From positions 276,181-340,180 of the forward strand of contig NZ_BQHW01000005.1 of the NCBI RefSeq assembly GCF_021602025.1: a stretch of DNA of 64,000 nucleotides, given 5' to 3'. Below the pieces are notes generated by a model that saw only the letters and a program-made list of their open reading frames with translations, did not search any database and was not told the origin of the DNA. Below are positions 19,805-30,804 of the stretch, piece after piece. The position numbers and the translations under genes were made by a program. This stretch comes from Pseudomonas ceruminis. Its GTDB lineage: Bacteria > Pseudomonadota > Gammaproteobacteria > Pseudomonadales > Pseudomonadaceae. Every line of letters starts with the position of its first letter. Position 1 is the first letter of the stretch.

Positions 19805-20836
19805 TCAGTAACTTTCTTCCGGCAGGCTGGCAATAATCGAGCGGTAGCTGTTCATGCGCTGCGGTTTGATTCGGCCGTCGTCCAGTGCCTTGAGCAGGGC
19901 GCAACCTGGCTCGCGATCATGTTTGCAGTCGCGGAAGCGGCACGTGCCGAACAGGTCTCGGAACTCGATGAAGCCATCTTCCACGTCGCTACGGCTGACG
20001 TGGCCAAGGCCGAATTCACGGATACCCGGCGAGTCGATCAGGTCACCGCCATTGGGGAAATGGTAGAGGCGTGCGGTAGTGGTGGTATGCGTGCCTTGGC
20101 CTGACCATTCGGAAAGGTCGCCTACACGCGTGCCGGCGTCAGGCAGCAAGCTGTTGACCAGGGACGACTTGCCGACGCCTGACTGTCCGACGAACACGCT
20201 GATGTGGCCGTCCAGCATCTGTTGCAAGCGCTGCATGCCGTCACCGTGGTGCGCCGAAACCTCCAGCAGCGGGTAGCCCAGCTCGCGGTATACCTCGAGC
20301 AGGGCGTGCAGGGCCGGGCCGTTCTCGTCATCGATCAGGTCGGCCTTGTTCAGCAGCAGCAGCGGGCGGATGCCGGCGTGCTCGGCTGCGACCAGGTAGC
20401 GGTCGATCAGGTTCGGATGCGGCTCTGGGGCTGGCGCGAAGACGATCACGATCAGGTCGACGTTGGCGGCCACCGGCTTGAGCTGGCCGTGATTGTTTGG
20501 CCGGCACAGTTCGGTGCTGCGGGGCATCTGCGCGACGATCACGCCAATGCCCTGGTTGCCGGCGCGCCAGACGACGCGGTCACCAGTGACCAGGGCCGGC
20601 AGGTTGGCTCGCAGGTGGCAGCGGAACACCTGGCCTGCGGTTTCGCCGTCCTGCGCCTCGACCTCCACCTGCACACCGAAGTGGGCAATCACCAGGCCCA
20701 GTTGCTCCGGCCCCAGGTCGCCACCCTCCAGCTCGTGCAGCACATGTTGCTCGCGTTTGGCGGCGCGAGCGGCGCGCTCGTTCTGGATTTTTTCGATACG
20801 CCAGTTCTGGCGGCGATTGAGCTGGCGTTTGGCCAT
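19805..20836 (-). CDS. rsgA: Ribosome small-subunit-dependent GTPase A
   Basis: 343 residues. A late 30S subunit assembly factor. It is a circularly permuted GTPase: after an N-terminal OB-fold the motifs run G4 (LLNKADLI), G1 ([16 protein letters not shown]) and G3 ([10 protein letters not shown]), followed by a zinc knuckle [14 protein letters not shown]. The basic N-terminal extension ([15 protein letters not shown]) is usual for the proteobacterial type. It is divergent from orn, as in many gammaproteobacteria. Confidence 0.95.
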   Translation of the reverse strand: MAKRQLNRRQNWRIEKIQNERAARAAKREQHVLHELEGGDLGPEQLGLVIAHFGVQVEVEAQDGETAGQVFRCHLRANLPALVTGDRVVWRAGNQGIGVIVAQMPRSTELCRPNNHGQLKPVAANVDLIVIVFAPAPEPHPNLIDRYLVAAEHAGIRPLLLLNKADLIDDENGPALHALLEVYRELGYPLLEVSAHHGDGMQRLQQMLDGHISVFVGQSGVGKSSLVNSLLPDAGTRVGDLSEWSGQGTHTTTTARLYHFPNGGDLIDSPGIREFGLGHVSRSDVEDGFIEFRDLFGTCRFRDCKHDREPGCALLKALDDGRIKPQRMNSYRSIIASLPEESY

Positions 20837-20976
20837 GTAGGTTCCGTGGTGGGCAGGATGAAAACGGCAGGCAGTTTAGCACGACGGGCAGTGGACCATT
20901 CTGGTTACCTTTGCACCGCGAATGCGCAGGCCTCTGCCGCTAGGCTACTATGACGGCCTATACGAGGAGCCCTTTC

Positions 20977-21519
20977 ATGCACAACCCACAGAACCTGATC
21001 TGGATCGATCTGGAAATGACCGGCCTGGATCCGGACCATGACGTCATCATCGAGATGGCCACCATCGTCACCGACAGCGAACTCAATACCCTGGCCGAAG
21101 GCCCGGTGATCGCCATCCACCACAGCGACGACGTGCTGGCACGCATGGATGAATGGAATACCCGCACCCATGGCGCATCAGGGCTGACCCAGCGTGTGCG
21201 CGAGAGCAAGGTCAGCATGGCCGAGGCCGAAGCGCAGACCATCGCTTTTCTCGAGCAGTGGGTGCCCAAAGGCAAGTCGCCGATCTGCGGCAACAGCATC
21301 TGCCAGGACCGCCGCTTCCTCTATCGCCACATGCGCAACCTGGAAAACTACTTCCATTACCGCAATCTCGATGTTTCCACCTTGAAAGAGCTGGCTGCGC
21401 GCTGGGCGCCGCAGGTGCGTGACAGTTTCAAGAAGGGCAGCACCCACCTGGCGCTGGACGATATCCGCGAGTCCATTGCCGAGCTGCGCCATTACCGCGA
21501 GCACTTCATCAAGGTGTGA
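20977..21519 (+). CDS. orn: Oligoribonuclease
   Basis: 180 residues. It degrades RNA oligos of two to five nucleotides, including pGpG from cyclic-di-GMP turnover, and is essential in many gammaproteobacteria. The DEDDh exonuclease motifs are present: [16 protein letters not shown] (D, E), then a middle D ([21 protein letters not shown]) and [14 protein letters not shown] (H, D). ATG 20977 has GAGGAG upstream and gives the normal family length. Confidence 0.96.
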   Translation: MHNPQNLIWIDLEMTGLDPDHDVIIEMATIVTDSELNTLAEGPVIAIHHSDDVLARMDEWNTRTHGASGLTQRVRESKVSMAEAEAQTIAFLEQWVPKGKSPICGNSICQDRRFLYRHMRNLENYFHYRNLDVSTLKELAARWAPQVRDSFKKGSTHLALDDIRESIAELRHYREHFIKV

Positions 21520-21610
21520 GCCGCAAGGGCGCAGATAAACTGCCTGCGCCCCCTTTTGGTGCCCTGGGCAACTGGTTAGACTGCGCGCCTTTCCCGCACG
21601 GACCCGCGCC

Positions 21611-22222
21611 ATGTTGTTGATGCTCTACCTTGTCGCCATCACCGCCGAGGCCATGACCGGCGCCCTGTCAGCCGGCCGCCGCGGCATGGATTGGTTTGGT
21701 GTGGTGCTGATCGCCTGCGTCACCGCCCTGGGGGGCGGCTCGGTGCGTGACGTGCTGCTCGGCCACTACCCGCTGACTTGGGTAAAACACCCGGAGTACC
21801 TGGTGCTGACCAGCTTTGCTGCGCTGCTGACGATTTTCATCGCGCCGATGATGCGCCGCCTGCGCTCGCTGTTTCTGGTGCTCGACGCCCTGGGGTTGGT
21901 GGCCTTTACCCTGATTGGGTGTATGACTGCGCTGGAGATGGGGCAGGGCATGCTGGTGGCGTCGATCAGTGGGGTGATTACCGGGGTGTTTGGCGGAATC
22001 TTGCGGGATATTTTCTGTAACGATATTCCGTTGGTGTTCCGCCGTGAGCTGTATGCCAGCGTGTCGTTCGCGGCCGCCTGGTTCTACCTGGGGTGCGTGT
22101 ATTTCAAGGTGCCGGCTGAGCAGGCCATGCTGCTGACCTTGTTTGGTGGATTTCTGGTGCGGCTTTTGGCGATCCGGTTCCATTGGGAAATGCCGAAGTT
22201 TCACTACAACGACCAGCAGTGA
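21611..22222 (+). CDS. TRIC-family (UPF0126/YadS) membrane protein
   Basis: 203 residues with about seven membrane segments. Two repeats each hold the signature GxxRD (GGGSVRDVLLGHYPLTWV and GVFGGILRDIFCNDIPLVF), typical of the YadS/TRIC family. Crystal structures of bacterial TRIC members show potassium-permeable trimers, but the cellular role in pseudomonads is unclear. It stands alone between orn and the convergent queG. Confidence 0.82.
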   Translation: MLLMLYLVAITAEAMTGALSAGRRGMDWFGVVLIACVTALGGGSVRDVLLGHYPLTWVKHPEYLVLTSFAALLTIFIAPMMRRLRSLFLVLDALGLVAFTLIGCMTALEMGQGMLVASISGVITGVFGGILRDIFCNDIPLVFRRELYASVSFAAAWFYLGCVYFKVPAEQAMLLTLFGGFLVRLLAIRFHWEMPKFHYNDQQ

Positions 22223-22269
22223 CATAGCGCAGGCTGCTCCGTAGCAACGCCTGCAAAAAGCCTGCGCCT

Positions 22270-23340
22270 TCAGGCCTGGCGCGCCTGGTGCTGCCCCAGG
22301 GCCCACTCCACATGCTCGCGCACCAGCTCCGACGGGTCCTCCCGTCGCGCTTTCAATGCCTCCAGCACCGGAATCGTCGAAGGCGCATTGCCCAGGCCCA
22401 CCGCCAGGTTGCGCAGCCAGCGCTCATACCCCGCCCGCCGCAGCGGCCCACCCTCGGTCTTGCGCAAAAAGGTCTTTTCGTCCCACAGAAACATCTCGGC
22501 CAGTTCGGCATTCTCCAGGCCATGCCGCGGCTGGAAGTCGTTTTCCTGTGTTGGCCGGGCAAAGCGGTTCCAGGGGCAGACGATCTGGCAATCATCGCAA
22601 CCGAACACCCGGTTGCCCATCATTGGGCGCAACTCGACGGGGATGGCGCCCTTGAGCTCGATGGTGAGGTAGGAAATGCAGCGCCTGGCGTCCAGCACGT
22701 AAGGCCCGACGAAGGCCTTGGTCGGGCAGATGTCCAGGCAGGCCTGGCAGCGCCCGCAGTGCTCGCTGGCATGGGCATCGTCCACCGGAAGCGGCAGGTC
22801 GACGAACAGTTCGGCCAAGAAGAAGTAGCTGCCCGCCTTGCGATTGAGCAGCAGGGTGTTCTTGCCGATCCAGCCCAGCCCGGCCTGCTCGGCTATGGCT
22901 TTTTCCAGCACGGGCGCGCTGTCGACGAAGGCCCGGTAGCCGAACGGGCCGATGTCTTCCTGAATGCGATCGGCCAGGTGCTGTACGCGTTTGCGCACCA
23001 GCTTGTGGTAGTCCCGGCCGAGGGCATAGCGTGACACGTAGGCCTTTTCTGGCTGGGCCAGGCGTTGTGCCATCTGCGTGTGGCCAGGCAGATAGTCCAT
23101 GCGTAGAGAAACCACGCGCACCGTACCGGGGATGAGCTGGTCGGGATGGGCACGTTTGCTGCCATGTGCGCCCAGGTATTCCATCTCGCCCTGGTAGCCG
23201 GCCTCAAGCCAGCGTTGCAGGTGATGTTCGTGTTCGCCAAGGTCGACCCCGGCGATGCCAACGTGGGCAAAACCGAGTTCGCGGCCCCAATCCTTGATGG
23301 ACAGGGCCAGTGCGGCGAGGTCAAGTGTGCAGGCGGACAT
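22270..23340 (-). CDS. queG: Epoxyqueuosine reductase
   Basis: 356 residues. It performs the last step of queuosine synthesis in tRNA, reducing epoxyqueuosine with cobalamin and two 4Fe-4S clusters. The ferredoxin-like cysteines are clear (CGRCQACLDICPTKAF and CDDCQIVCPWN), as are RYALGRDYHKLVR and the C-terminal HEAT-like region (GYERWLRNLAVGLGN). It is divergent from nnrD with short spacing, a conserved pairing in proteobacteria. Confidence 0.95.
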   Translation of the reverse strand: MSACTLDLAALALSIKDWGRELGFAHVGIAGVDLGEHEHHLQRWLEAGYQGEMEYLGAHGSKRAHPDQLIPGTVRVVSLRMDYLPGHTQMAQRLAQPEKAYVSRYALGRDYHKLVRKRVQHLADRIQEDIGPFGYRAFVDSAPVLEKAIAEQAGLGWIGKNTLLLNRKAGSYFFLAELFVDLPLPVDDAHASEHCGRCQACLDICPTKAFVGPYVLDARRCISYLTIELKGAIPVELRPMMGNRVFGCDDCQIVCPWNRFARPTQENDFQPRHGLENAELAEMFLWDEKTFLRKTEGGPLRRAGYERWLRNLAVGLGNAPSTIPVLEALKARREDPSELVREHVEWALGQHQARQA

Positions 23341-23404
23341 GGATGGGCAGGCAATACGGGCTCAGGTGCGTATAATTCTGCCAGACATTGGAGCCTTTGA
23401 CCCC

Positions 23405-24265
23405 ATGCCCCAGACCAAACACCCAAGCCATGCCCCGCAACTGCTCAGCAGCGTGGCCGTCGCGCACCTGCCTGCAAGGCCCGCACATGCCCATAAAGGC
23501 GACTTTGGCCATGTGCTGGTGGTGGGCGGCGACCTGGGGACCGGTGGTGCAGTGCTGCTCAGCGCCGAGGCTGCCTTACGATGCGGCGCGGGGCTGGTCA
23601 GTGTGGCGACGCGGCCCGAACACGTCGCTGCAGGCCTTACGCGCATGCCTGAGTGCATGTGCCTGGGGGTCAGTTCGGCCAACCAACTGATAGGTGTGCT
23701 GGAGCGCGCCTCGGTGCTGGTGGTCGGCCCGGGCCTGGGCCAGGCCGCCTGGGGGCGTAGCCTGTTGTCGGCGGTAGCCAATGCCGAGCGGCCACAGGTG
23801 TGGGATGCCGATGCGTTGAATCTGCTGGCGCGCACACCGCTGGCATTGCCCAGTGGCAGTATCCTCACCCCACACCCCGGGGAGGCGGCGCGGCTGCTGG
23901 GTATCTCCACCGAGGCGGTACAGGCCGACCGGCCAGGGGCGGCGCGCAAGCTGGCGCGCCGCTATGCCAGCGTCTGTGTGCTTAAAGGGGCCGGTACGCT
24001 GGTGGCCGACCCTGCGGGCCAACTGGCCTTGTGCGAGCGCGGGCACCCGGCGATGGCCGGGGCAGGCTTGGGCGATGTGCTGACCGGCGTGCTGGCGGCG
24101 CTGCTGGCGCAGGGGCTGGATGCCTGGCAGGCCGCGTGTCTTGGGGTATGGCTGCATGCCTGTGCGGGCGAGCGCCTCGGCGTCAAAGGTAGAGGGCTGG
24201 CGGCCGGTGATCTGGCGCCGGTCATTCGTGAGTTGTTGGAGGAGCATTCTGCGTGTCTGGCATAA
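23405..24265 (+). CDS. nnrD: ADP-dependent NAD(P)H-hydrate dehydratase, single domain
   Basis: 286 residues. It repairs hydrated NAD(P)H in an ADP-dependent reaction. The ribokinase-like fold is shown by HKGDFGHVLVVGGDLGTGGA near the start, VLVVGPGLGQ, ILTPHPGEAARLLG and AGAGLGDVLTGVLAALLAQG. The N-terminal epimerase domain (NnrE) found in the fused E. coli protein is absent, so the epimerase must be encoded elsewhere or be missing. ATG 23405 gives a family-like N-terminus. It overlaps tsaE by 13 bp. Confidence 0.9.
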   Translation: MPQTKHPSHAPQLLSSVAVAHLPARPAHAHKGDFGHVLVVGGDLGTGGAVLLSAEAALRCGAGLVSVATRPEHVAAGLTRMPECMCLGVSSANQLIGVLERASVLVVGPGLGQAAWGRSLLSAVANAERPQVWDADALNLLARTPLALPSGSILTPHPGEAARLLGISTEAVQADRPGAARKLARRYASVCVLKGAGTLVADPAGQLALCERGHPAMAGAGLGDVLTGVLAALLAQGLDAWQAACLGVWLHACAGERLGVKGRGLAAGDLAPVIRELLEEHSACLA

Positions 24266-24717
24266 CCCTGTTTCTGGCCGATGAAGCGGCCACTGTCGCA
24301 TTTGGCGCAACCCTGGCCGAGGTGACCGGCGGTCACGGCGTGATCTTTCTCGAAGGCGACCTGGGCGCTGGCAAAACTACGCTGTCCAGAGGCTTGATCC
24401 GCGGCCTGGGCCATACCGGTGCAGTGAAAAGCCCCACCTTCACCGTGGTCGAGCCATACGAAATCGGTGAGGTGCGGGCCTTCCATTTCGACCTGTACCG
24501 CCTGGTCGATCCGGAGGAGTTGGAGTACATGGGCATTCGTGACTACTTCGAGGGCGACCCGCTGTGCCTGTTCGAGTGGCCACAAAAGGGGGCGGGCGTT
24601 TTGCCAAAGCCTGACCTGACCATTACCATAAGCCCCCAAGCGGGCGGACGCTCGCTGAACCTTTCGCCGCAGGGGGCTCGCGGCGAGGCCTGGTGCACTG
24701 CGCTGGCCAAACACTAA
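24253..24717 (+). CDS. tsaE: tRNA threonylcarbamoyladenosine ATPase TsaE
   Basis: 154 residues. It is the ATPase of the complex (with TsaB, TsaD and TsaC product) that makes t6A37 in ANN-decoding tRNAs. The Walker A motif is EGDLGAGKTTLSRGL, followed by VKSPTFTVVEPYE and the DLYRL segment. It starts with GTG inside the end of nnrD, implying translational coupling, and runs into amiB in the conserved order nnrD-tsaE-amiB-mutL-miaA-hfq. Confidence 0.95.
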   Translation: MSGITLFLADEAATVAFGATLAEVTGGHGVIFLEGDLGAGKTTLSRGLIRGLGHTGAVKSPTFTVVEPYEIGEVRAFHFDLYRLVDPEELEYMGIRDYFEGDPLCLFEWPQKGAGVLPKPDLTITISPQAGGRSLNLSPQGARGEAWCTALAKH

Positions 24718-24737
24718 AAACAGAAAGTGGGGTAGGT

Positions 24738-26171
24738 ATGCGCATACGCGCACTGGTCGCTGTCGTTGGGCTGCTGTTGACAGCGGTGACCGTTGACGCT
24801 CTGGCCGTCACTCAAGTCAAGAGCATGCGCCTGTGGCGCGCGCCGGACAACACGCGGCTGGTCTTTGACCTGTCTGGCCCCGTGCAGCATAGCGTCTTCA
24901 CCCTCAGCGCACCCGATCGCCTGGTCATCGACATCAACGGTGCGACCCTGGCCGCGCCGCTGAACGTGTCCACCTCGAACACGCCGATCAGCAGCGTGCG
25001 CTCTGCTCAGCGTACGCCCACCGACCTGCGGGTGGTGGTCGACCTGAAGAAGTCGGTGACGCCCAAGAGCTTCACCCTGGCGCCCAATGCCCAGTACGGC
25101 AACCGCCTGGTGGTCGACCTGTACGATCAGGAGGCCGACGCCATTGCCGCGACTGCCCCTGCAACACCGCCGACGCCGGTGCAAACCCCCGCGACCACGC
25201 CGGCTGTTCCGGTGACCCCCACGCAGCCTGCGATCAAGCTGCCGCCGGTGCCCAGTGGCAAACGTGACATCGTGGTCGCCATCGATGCCGGCCACGGCGG
25301 TGAAGACCCGGGTGCCTCCGGCTCACGCGGCCAGCACGAAAAAGACATCGTGCTGCAGATCGCCAAGGAGCTGCAGCGTCAGATCAATGGCGAGAAGGGC
25401 TACCGCGCCGAGCTGACCCGTACCGGTGACTACTTCATCCCGCTGCGCAAGCGTACCGAGATCGCGCGCAAGAAAGGCGCCGACCTGTTCATCTCCATCC
25501 ACGCCGACGCCGCGCCCTCGCGTGCCGCCTTTGGCGCTTCGGTGTTCGCCCTGTCCGACCGCGGTGCCACCTCCGAGACGGCGCGCTGGCTGGCCGACAC
25601 GGAAAACCGCTCTGACCTGATCGGTGGTGCCGGCAACGTCAGCCTCGACGACAAGGACCGCATGCTGGCCGGGGTGCTGCTCGACCTGTCGATGACCGCA
25701 ACGCTCAGCTCCAGCCTCAATGTTGGGCAGAAGGTGCTGGGCAACATGGGGCGCGTCACCTCGCTGCACAAGCAGCGCGTGGAGCAGGCAGGCTTCATGG
25801 TGCTCAAGTCGCCTGACATCCCGTCGATCCTCGTCGAAACCGGGTTCATTTCTAATAACAATGAAGCCGCCAAGCTGGCGACTGCCAGCCACCAGCAGGC
25901 CCTGGCCCGCTCGATACATACCGGTGTGCGCCAGTACTTCCAGCAGAACCCGCCGCCCGGCACCTACATCGCCTGGCTACGCGACAGTGGCAAGATCGCC
26001 CAAGGCCCGCGTGAACATACCGTGCGCCCTGGCGAGACCCTGGCAATGCTTGCGGTGCGCTACCAGGTCAGCGTGGCCAGCCTGCGCAGTACCAACAGCC
26101 TCAAAACCGATGAGTTGAAGGTCGGTCAGCACCTGGATATCCCTGCTACCACACTGGCCTCGCAGCAATGA
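24738..26171 (+). CDS. amiB: N-acetylmuramoyl-L-alanine amidase (AMIN-Amidase_3-LysM)
   Basis: 477 residues, exported (signal peptide ending near VDALA). An AMIN targeting domain (about 30-130) is followed by a Thr/Pro/Ala-rich linker. The zinc amidase domain (about 175-400) has [14 protein letters not shown], the catalytic HADA and [11 protein letters not shown]-terminal LysM repeat ([19 protein letters not shown]) follows. The enzyme splits septal peptidoglycan to separate daughter cells. ATG 24738 with GG(T)AGG upstream is preferred over codons inside tsaE. Stop and mutL start overlap by 4 nt. Confidence 0.94.
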   Translation: MRIRALVAVVGLLLTAVTVDALAVTQVKSMRLWRAPDNTRLVFDLSGPVQHSVFTLSAPDRLVIDINGATLAAPLNVSTSNTPISSVRSAQRTPTDLRVVVDLKKSVTPKSFTLAPNAQYGNRLVVDLYDQEADAIAATAPATPPTPVQTPATTPAVPVTPTQPAIKLPPVPSGKRDIVVAIDAGHGGEDPGASGSRGQHEKDIVLQIAKELQRQINGEKGYRAELTRTGDYFIPLRKRTEIARKKGADLFISIHADAAPSRAAFGASVFALSDRGATSETARWLADTENRSDLIGGAGNVSLDDKDRMLAGVLLDLSMTATLSSSLNVGQKVLGNMGRVTSLHKQRVEQAGFMVLKSPDIPSILVETGFISNNNEAAKLATASHQQALARSIHTGVRQYFQQNPPPGTYIAWLRDSGKIAQGPREHTVRPGETLAMLAVRYQVSVASLRSTNSLKTDELKVGQHLDIPATTLASQQ

Positions 26172-28066
26172 GCGGCGGTTCGCGCATTCAGCTGCTCAGC
26201 CCGCGGCTGGCCAACCAGATTGCCGCTGGTGAGGTGGTCGAGCGCCCAGCGTCGGTGGCCAAGGAGCTGTTGGAAAACAGCCTCGACTCCGGTGCGCGGC
26301 GCATCGATGTCGAAGTCGAGCAGGGCGGCGTCAAGCTGCTGCGGGTGCGGGATGATGGCAGCGGTATCTCCGCCGACGACCTGCCATTGGCCCTGGCCCG
26401 TCACGCCACCAGCAAGATCCGTGAGCTGGAGGACCTCGAAGGGGTGTTGAGCCTGGGCTTTCGTGGCGAGGCCCTGGCCTCCATCAGCTCGGTGGCGCGC
26501 CTGACCCTGACCTCACGCACCGCCAGCGCCCCCGAGGCGTGGCAGGTCGAGACCGAGGGCCGTGACATGACGCCTCGGGTGCAGCCTGCGGCGCACCCGG
26601 TCGGGACCTCGGTGGAAGTGCGCGACCTGTTCTTCAATACCCCGGCCCGGCGCAAGTTCCTCAAGGCCGAGAAGACCGAATTCGATCACCTGCAGGAAGT
26701 CATCCGCCGTCTGGCCCTGGCCCGCTTCGATGTTGGCTTCCACTTGCGGCACAACGGCAAGAGCATCCTCAGCCTGCACGAAGCGCACGACGAGACCGCC
26801 CGTGCACGGCGGGTCGGTGCAATCTGCGGCCCAGGCTTCATGGAGCAGGCGCTGCCGATCGATGTCGAGCGCAACGGCTTGCGTCTATGGGGTTGGGTCG
26901 GCCTGCCGACGTTCTCGCGCAGCCAGGCAGACCTGCAGTATTTCTTCGTCAACGGCCGTGCAGTGCGCGACAAGCTGGTTGCCCATGCGGTGCGCCAGGC
27001 GTATCGCGATGTGCTGTTCAATGGCCGTCACCCGACCTTTGTGCTGTTCCTTGAGCTCGAGCCCAACGGGGTCGATGTCAACGTCCACCCGACCAAGCAC
27101 GAAGTGCGTTTTCGCGAAGGGCGCTCGGTTCACGACTTCCTGTATGGCACCTTACACCGTGCCCTGGCCGATGTGCGGCCGGAAGATCAACTGGCCGCGC
27201 CCGCCACGGCCGCCGAGATCGTCCGGCCCACGGGCCAACAGGCGGGTGAGTTCGGGCCTCAGGGCGAGATGCGCCTGGCCTCGCCGGTGCTCGAGCAGCC
27301 CCAGGCGCAGCCACATTCGATTTCCAACGGTGGCAGTGGCGCGGGTTACCAGTATCAGTACACCCCGCGCCCCGCTCAGCCGCTGCCAACGGCCGAGGCG
27401 CAGGCGGTCTATCGCGAGTTCTACAAGCCACTGAACGACGGCGTGGCCGCGCCAGCAGCGCTGCCAGAAAGCCAGGGCGACATCCCGCCGCTGGGCTATG
27501 CGCTGGCGCAGCTCAAGGGTATCTATATCCTTGCCGAGAACGCCGTCGGGCTGGTCCTTGTGGACATGCACGCTGCCCACGAGCGGATCATGTACGAGCG
27601 GCTCAAGGTAGCCATGGCCAGTGAAGGCCTCAGTGGCCAGCCGCTGCTGGTGCCTGAAACGCTGGCGATGAGCCAGCGCGAAGCCGATTGCGCCGAAGAG
27701 CACGCCCAGTGGTTCCAGCGACTGGGCTTCGAACTGCAGCGCCTAGGCCCGGAAACCCTTGCGATCCGCCAGATCCCGGCCCTGCTCAAGCAGGCCGAGG
27801 CCAATCGCCTGGTCCAGGACGTGCTGGCGGACCTGATGGAATACGGCACCAGCGACCGCATCCAGGCGCACATCAACGAGTTGCTCGGGACCATGGCCTG
27901 CCACGGCGCGGTACGCGCCAATCGGCGCCTGACCCTCCCCGAGATGAACGCCCTGCTGCGCGACATGGAAAACACCGAACGCAGTGGCCAGTGCAACCAC
28001 GGCCGGCCAACCTGGACCCAGATGGGCCTGGACGATCTGGACAAACTTTTCCTGCGCGGTCGATGA
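26168..28066 (+). CDS. mutL: DNA mismatch repair protein MutL
   Basis: 632 residues. The N-terminal GHKL ATPase is complete ([29 protein letters not shown]). A variable Pro/Gln-rich linker (about 340-420) precedes the C-terminal dimer domain. That domain holds [12 protein letters not shown], a DMHA-x2-E-x4-E endonuclease motif as described for pseudomonad MutL. A nicking MutL fits the lack of a MutH/Dam system in pseudomonads. The start overlaps amiB (ATGA). Confidence 0.96.
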   Translation: MSGGSRIQLLSPRLANQIAAGEVVERPASVAKELLENSLDSGARRIDVEVEQGGVKLLRVRDDGSGISADDLPLALARHATSKIRELEDLEGVLSLGFRGEALASISSVARLTLTSRTASAPEAWQVETEGRDMTPRVQPAAHPVGTSVEVRDLFFNTPARRKFLKAEKTEFDHLQEVIRRLALARFDVGFHLRHNGKSILSLHEAHDETARARRVGAICGPGFMEQALPIDVERNGLRLWGWVGLPTFSRSQADLQYFFVNGRAVRDKLVAHAVRQAYRDVLFNGRHPTFVLFLELEPNGVDVNVHPTKHEVRFREGRSVHDFLYGTLHRALADVRPEDQLAAPATAAEIVRPTGQQAGEFGPQGEMRLASPVLEQPQAQPHSISNGGSGAGYQYQYTPRPAQPLPTAEAQAVYREFYKPLNDGVAAPAALPESQGDIPPLGYALAQLKGIYILAENAVGLVLVDMHAAHERIMYERLKVAMASEGLSGQPLLVPETLAMSQREADCAEEHAQWFQRLGFELQRLGPETLAIRQIPALLKQAEANRLVQDVLADLMEYGTSDRIQAHINELLGTMACHGAVRANRRLTLPEMNALLRDMENTERSGQCNHGRPTWTQMGLDDLDKLFLRGR

Positions 28067-28067
28067 C

Positions 28068-29039
28068 ATGAGCGGCAAGCCCCCAGCGATATTCCTCATG
28101 GGCCCGACGGCGGCCGGCAAGACCGACCTGGCCATCGAGCTCACCAAAGCCCTGCCATGCGAGTTGATCAGTGTCGATTCGGCGCTGGTCTATCGCGGCA
28201 TGGACATCGGCACTGCCAAGCCTTCCAGGGAAGTGCTGGCAGCCCATCCGCACCGGCTGATCGACATTCTCGACCCGGCCGAGAGCTATTCGGCCGCGCA
28301 GTTTCGTACCGACGCCCTGCAAGCCATGGCCGAGATCACGGCGCGCGGCAAGGTTCCGCTGCTGGTCGGTGGCACCATGCTCTATTACAAGGCGCTGATT
28401 GAGGGCCTGGCCGACATGCCGGCGGCCGATGCCGCAGTGCGGGCCGAGCTGGAAGCCCAGGCAGAGGCACTGGGGCTGGCCGAACTGCACCGGCAGTTGG
28501 CCGAAGTGGACCCGGTTTCGGCGGCACGCATCCACCCCAACGACCCTCAGCGTGTCATTCGCGCCCTGGAAGTCTACCGGGTAAGCGGCCAGAGCATGAC
28601 AGCCCATCGCCAGCGTCAATTCGCGGAAAGTAGCGGCGCAGACGCAGGCGCTGACGGTCATTTGCCCTATACTGTCGCGAGTTTGGCGATTGCACCTACA
28701 GATCGTCACATTTTGCATCAGCGAATTGCGCTACGATTTTCGCAGATGCTGGAACAGGGCTTCATCGACGAGGTCCGATCGCTGCGAGCCAGAAGTGACT
28801 TGCACGCCGGGCTGCCGTCTATACGGGCAGTGGGGTATCGGCAGGTCTGGGATTACCTGGACGGCAAGCTGAGTGAGAATGAGATGCGTGAACGCGGTAT
28901 CATTGCCACCCGGCAGCTGGCCAAGCGGCAATTCACCTGGTTGCGTGGCTGGCCCGACGTGCACTGGCTCGACAGCCTGGCCTGCGACAATCTGTCCCGC
29001 ACCTTGAAATACCTGGGGACCGTCTCCATATTGAGCTGA
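28068..29039 (+). CDS. miaA: tRNA dimethylallyltransferase
   Basis: 323 residues. It adds a dimethylallyl group to A37 of tRNAs reading UNN codons. The P-loop [42 protein letters not shown] and [15 protein letters not shown] are family signatures. The start lies one base after the mutL stop. Promoters for hfq often lie inside miaA in related bacteria; none was pinpointed here. Confidence 0.96.
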   Translation: MSGKPPAIFLMGPTAAGKTDLAIELTKALPCELISVDSALVYRGMDIGTAKPSREVLAAHPHRLIDILDPAESYSAAQFRTDALQAMAEITARGKVPLLVGGTMLYYKALIEGLADMPAADAAVRAELEAQAEALGLAELHRQLAEVDPVSAARIHPNDPQRVIRALEVYRVSGQSMTAHRQRQFAESSGADAGADGHLPYTVASLAIAPTDRHILHQRIALRFSQMLEQGFIDEVRSLRARSDLHAGLPSIRAVGYRQVWDYLDGKLSENEMRERGIIATRQLAKRQFTWLRGWPDVHWLDSLACDNLSRTLKYLGTVSILS

Positions 29040-29133
29040 GTCCCTGCTGATTGCCGTCTATTCTTGCGAAGGGGCGGCATAACTTATCGATTTCTTTGAT
29101 TTTCTACTATTGATCCTTACAGGAGTGCGGCAT

Positions 29134-29394
29134 ATGTCAAAAGGGCATTCGCTACAAGACCCTTACTTGAACACCTTGAGAAAAGAAAAGGTCCCGGTTT
29201 CGATCTATCTGGTCAACGGGATCAAGCTGCAGGGCTCGATCGAATCGTTCGACCAGTTCGTGGTGTTGCTGAAGAACACCGTCAGCCAGATGGTCTACAA
29301 GCACGCCATTTCGACCGTGGTCCCTGCGCGTCCGGTTCGCCTGCCAAGCCCGTCCGATTCCGAACACGGCGACAGCGAGCCAGGCAACGCCTGA
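29134..29394 (+). CDS. hfq: RNA chaperone Hfq
   Basis: 86 residues. It forms the hexameric Sm-like ring that pairs small RNAs with mRNAs and, in pseudomonads, joins Crc in catabolite repression. Sm1 ([20 protein letters not shown]) and Sm2 ([13 protein letters not shown]) motifs are complete; the C-terminal tail is short, as usual in Pseudomonas. ATG 29134 follows AGGAGTGCGG at a good distance. Confidence 0.97.
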   Translation: MSKGHSLQDPYLNTLRKEKVPVSIYLVNGIKLQGSIESFDQFVVLLKNTVSQMVYKHAISTVVPARPVRLPSPSDSEHGDSEPGNA

Positions 29395-29406
29395 TAGGAG
29401 CCTGCA

Positions 29407-30708
29407 TTGTTCTTTGAGCGCCACGGTGGTGGTGAGCGGGCGTTGCTCGTTCACTTGGAAGGTCAGAACCCTGAGGCGCGCGAAGACCCGCAGGAGTTTC
29501 AGGAACTGGCATTGTCGGCAGGCGCCGACATCGTCTCGTTGGTCACAGTGGCTCGGCATCAGCCAACGGCCAAATACCTGATTGGCAGCGGCAAGGTCGA
29601 GGAATTGCGCGACCTGGTCAGCGCCGAACAGGTAGACCTGGTGATTTTCAATCACACGCTTACGCCCAGTCAGGAACGCAACCTCGAGCGTGTCTTCGAG
29701 TGTCGCGTGCTCGACCGTACCGGGCTCATCCTCGATATCTTCGCCCAACGGGCGCGTACCCATGAAGGCAAGCTGCAGGTCGAACTGGCCCAGCTCGAGC
29801 ACATGAGCACGCGGCTGGTGCGCGGCTGGACTCACCTTGAGCGGCAAAAAGGCGGTATCGGCCTGCGCGGCCCAGGGGAAACTCAGCTCGAAACCGACCG
29901 CCGGCTGCTGCGGGTGCGTCTGCGCCAGATCAAGGGGCGCCTGGAGAAGGTGCGCAGCCAGCGTGAGCAGGCTCGCCGAGGCCGTCGCCGTGCGGACATT
30001 CCGTCGGTCTCGCTGGTGGGTTACACCAACGCCGGCAAGTCCACGCTGTTCAACGCCCTGACCGAATCAGAGGTTTATGCCGCCGATCAACTGTTCGCCA
30101 CGCTCGACCCGACCCTGCGCCGGCTTGAGCTGAACGACCTGGGACCGATCGTGCTGGCCGACACCGTGGGCTTCATTCGCCACCTGCCGCACAAGCTGGT
30201 CGAGGCATTTCGGGCTACGCTCGAAGAGTCGAGCAACTCCGACCTGCTGCTGCATGTGATCGATGCTCATGAGCCAGAGCGCATGGAGCAGATCGAGCAG
30301 GTGCTGGCGGTATTGAGCGAGATCGGTGCCGAAGGCTTGCCGATCCTCGAGGTCTATAACAAACTCGACCTGCTCGAAGATGTCGAGCCGCAGATCCAGC
30401 GTGATGCCGACGGCAAACCGGAACGGGTCTGGGTATCGGCACGCGATGGGCGTGGCCTGGAGTTGGTCGGCCAGGCGATTGCCGAGTTGCTGGGGGATGA
30501 TCTGTTTGTCGGCACCCTGTGTCTTGAGCAGCGTTTTGCCCGCTTGCGCGCGCAATTCTTTGCCCTGGGTGCCGTGCAGAGTGAAGAGCATGACGAGGAA
30601 GGGCGCAGCCTGCTGAGTGTGCGACTGCCCAGGGTCGAGTTGAATCGCCTGGTCAGCCGTGAAGGCATGGAGCCGCAAGTGTTTGTCGAGCAACACACTT
30701 TGCAATAA
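29407..30708 (+). CDS. hflX: GTPase HflX
   Basis: 433 residues. HflX splits and rescues stalled ribosomes under heat stress. The N-terminal nucleotide-binding domain (KYLIGSGKVEEL, FNHTLTPSQERNLE) precedes a coiled-coil linker with GGIGLRGPGETQLETDRR. The G domain follows (GYTNAGKSTLFNAL, DTVGFIRHLP, YNKLDLLE). The TTG start at 29407 follows TAGGAGCC and is 12 nt after hfq. The next gene, hflK, begins about 96 nt after its stop. Confidence 0.95.
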   Translation: MFFERHGGGERALLVHLEGQNPEAREDPQEFQELALSAGADIVSLVTVARHQPTAKYLIGSGKVEELRDLVSAEQVDLVIFNHTLTPSQERNLERVFECRVLDRTGLILDIFAQRARTHEGKLQVELAQLEHMSTRLVRGWTHLERQKGGIGLRGPGETQLETDRRLLRVRLRQIKGRLEKVRSQREQARRGRRRADIPSVSLVGYTNAGKSTLFNALTESEVYAADQLFATLDPTLRRLELNDLGPIVLADTVGFIRHLPHKLVEAFRATLEESSNSDLLLHVIDAHEPERMEQIEQVLAVLSEIGAEGLPILEVYNKLDLLEDVEPQIQRDADGKPERVWVSARDGRGLELVGQAIAELLGDDLFVGTLCLEQRFARLRAQFFALGAVQSEEHDEEGRSLLSVRLPRVELNRLVSREGMEPQVFVEQHTLQ

Positions 30709-30804
30709 ATGCCTGGCGAGGTCGCCGGGCAGCAGTGGCAGGCATTCTGTAGCATTGGACGGCGCGCCGTGGGCGCGTCTTTGCTTTATCAGATGGAGAG
30801 CGCT

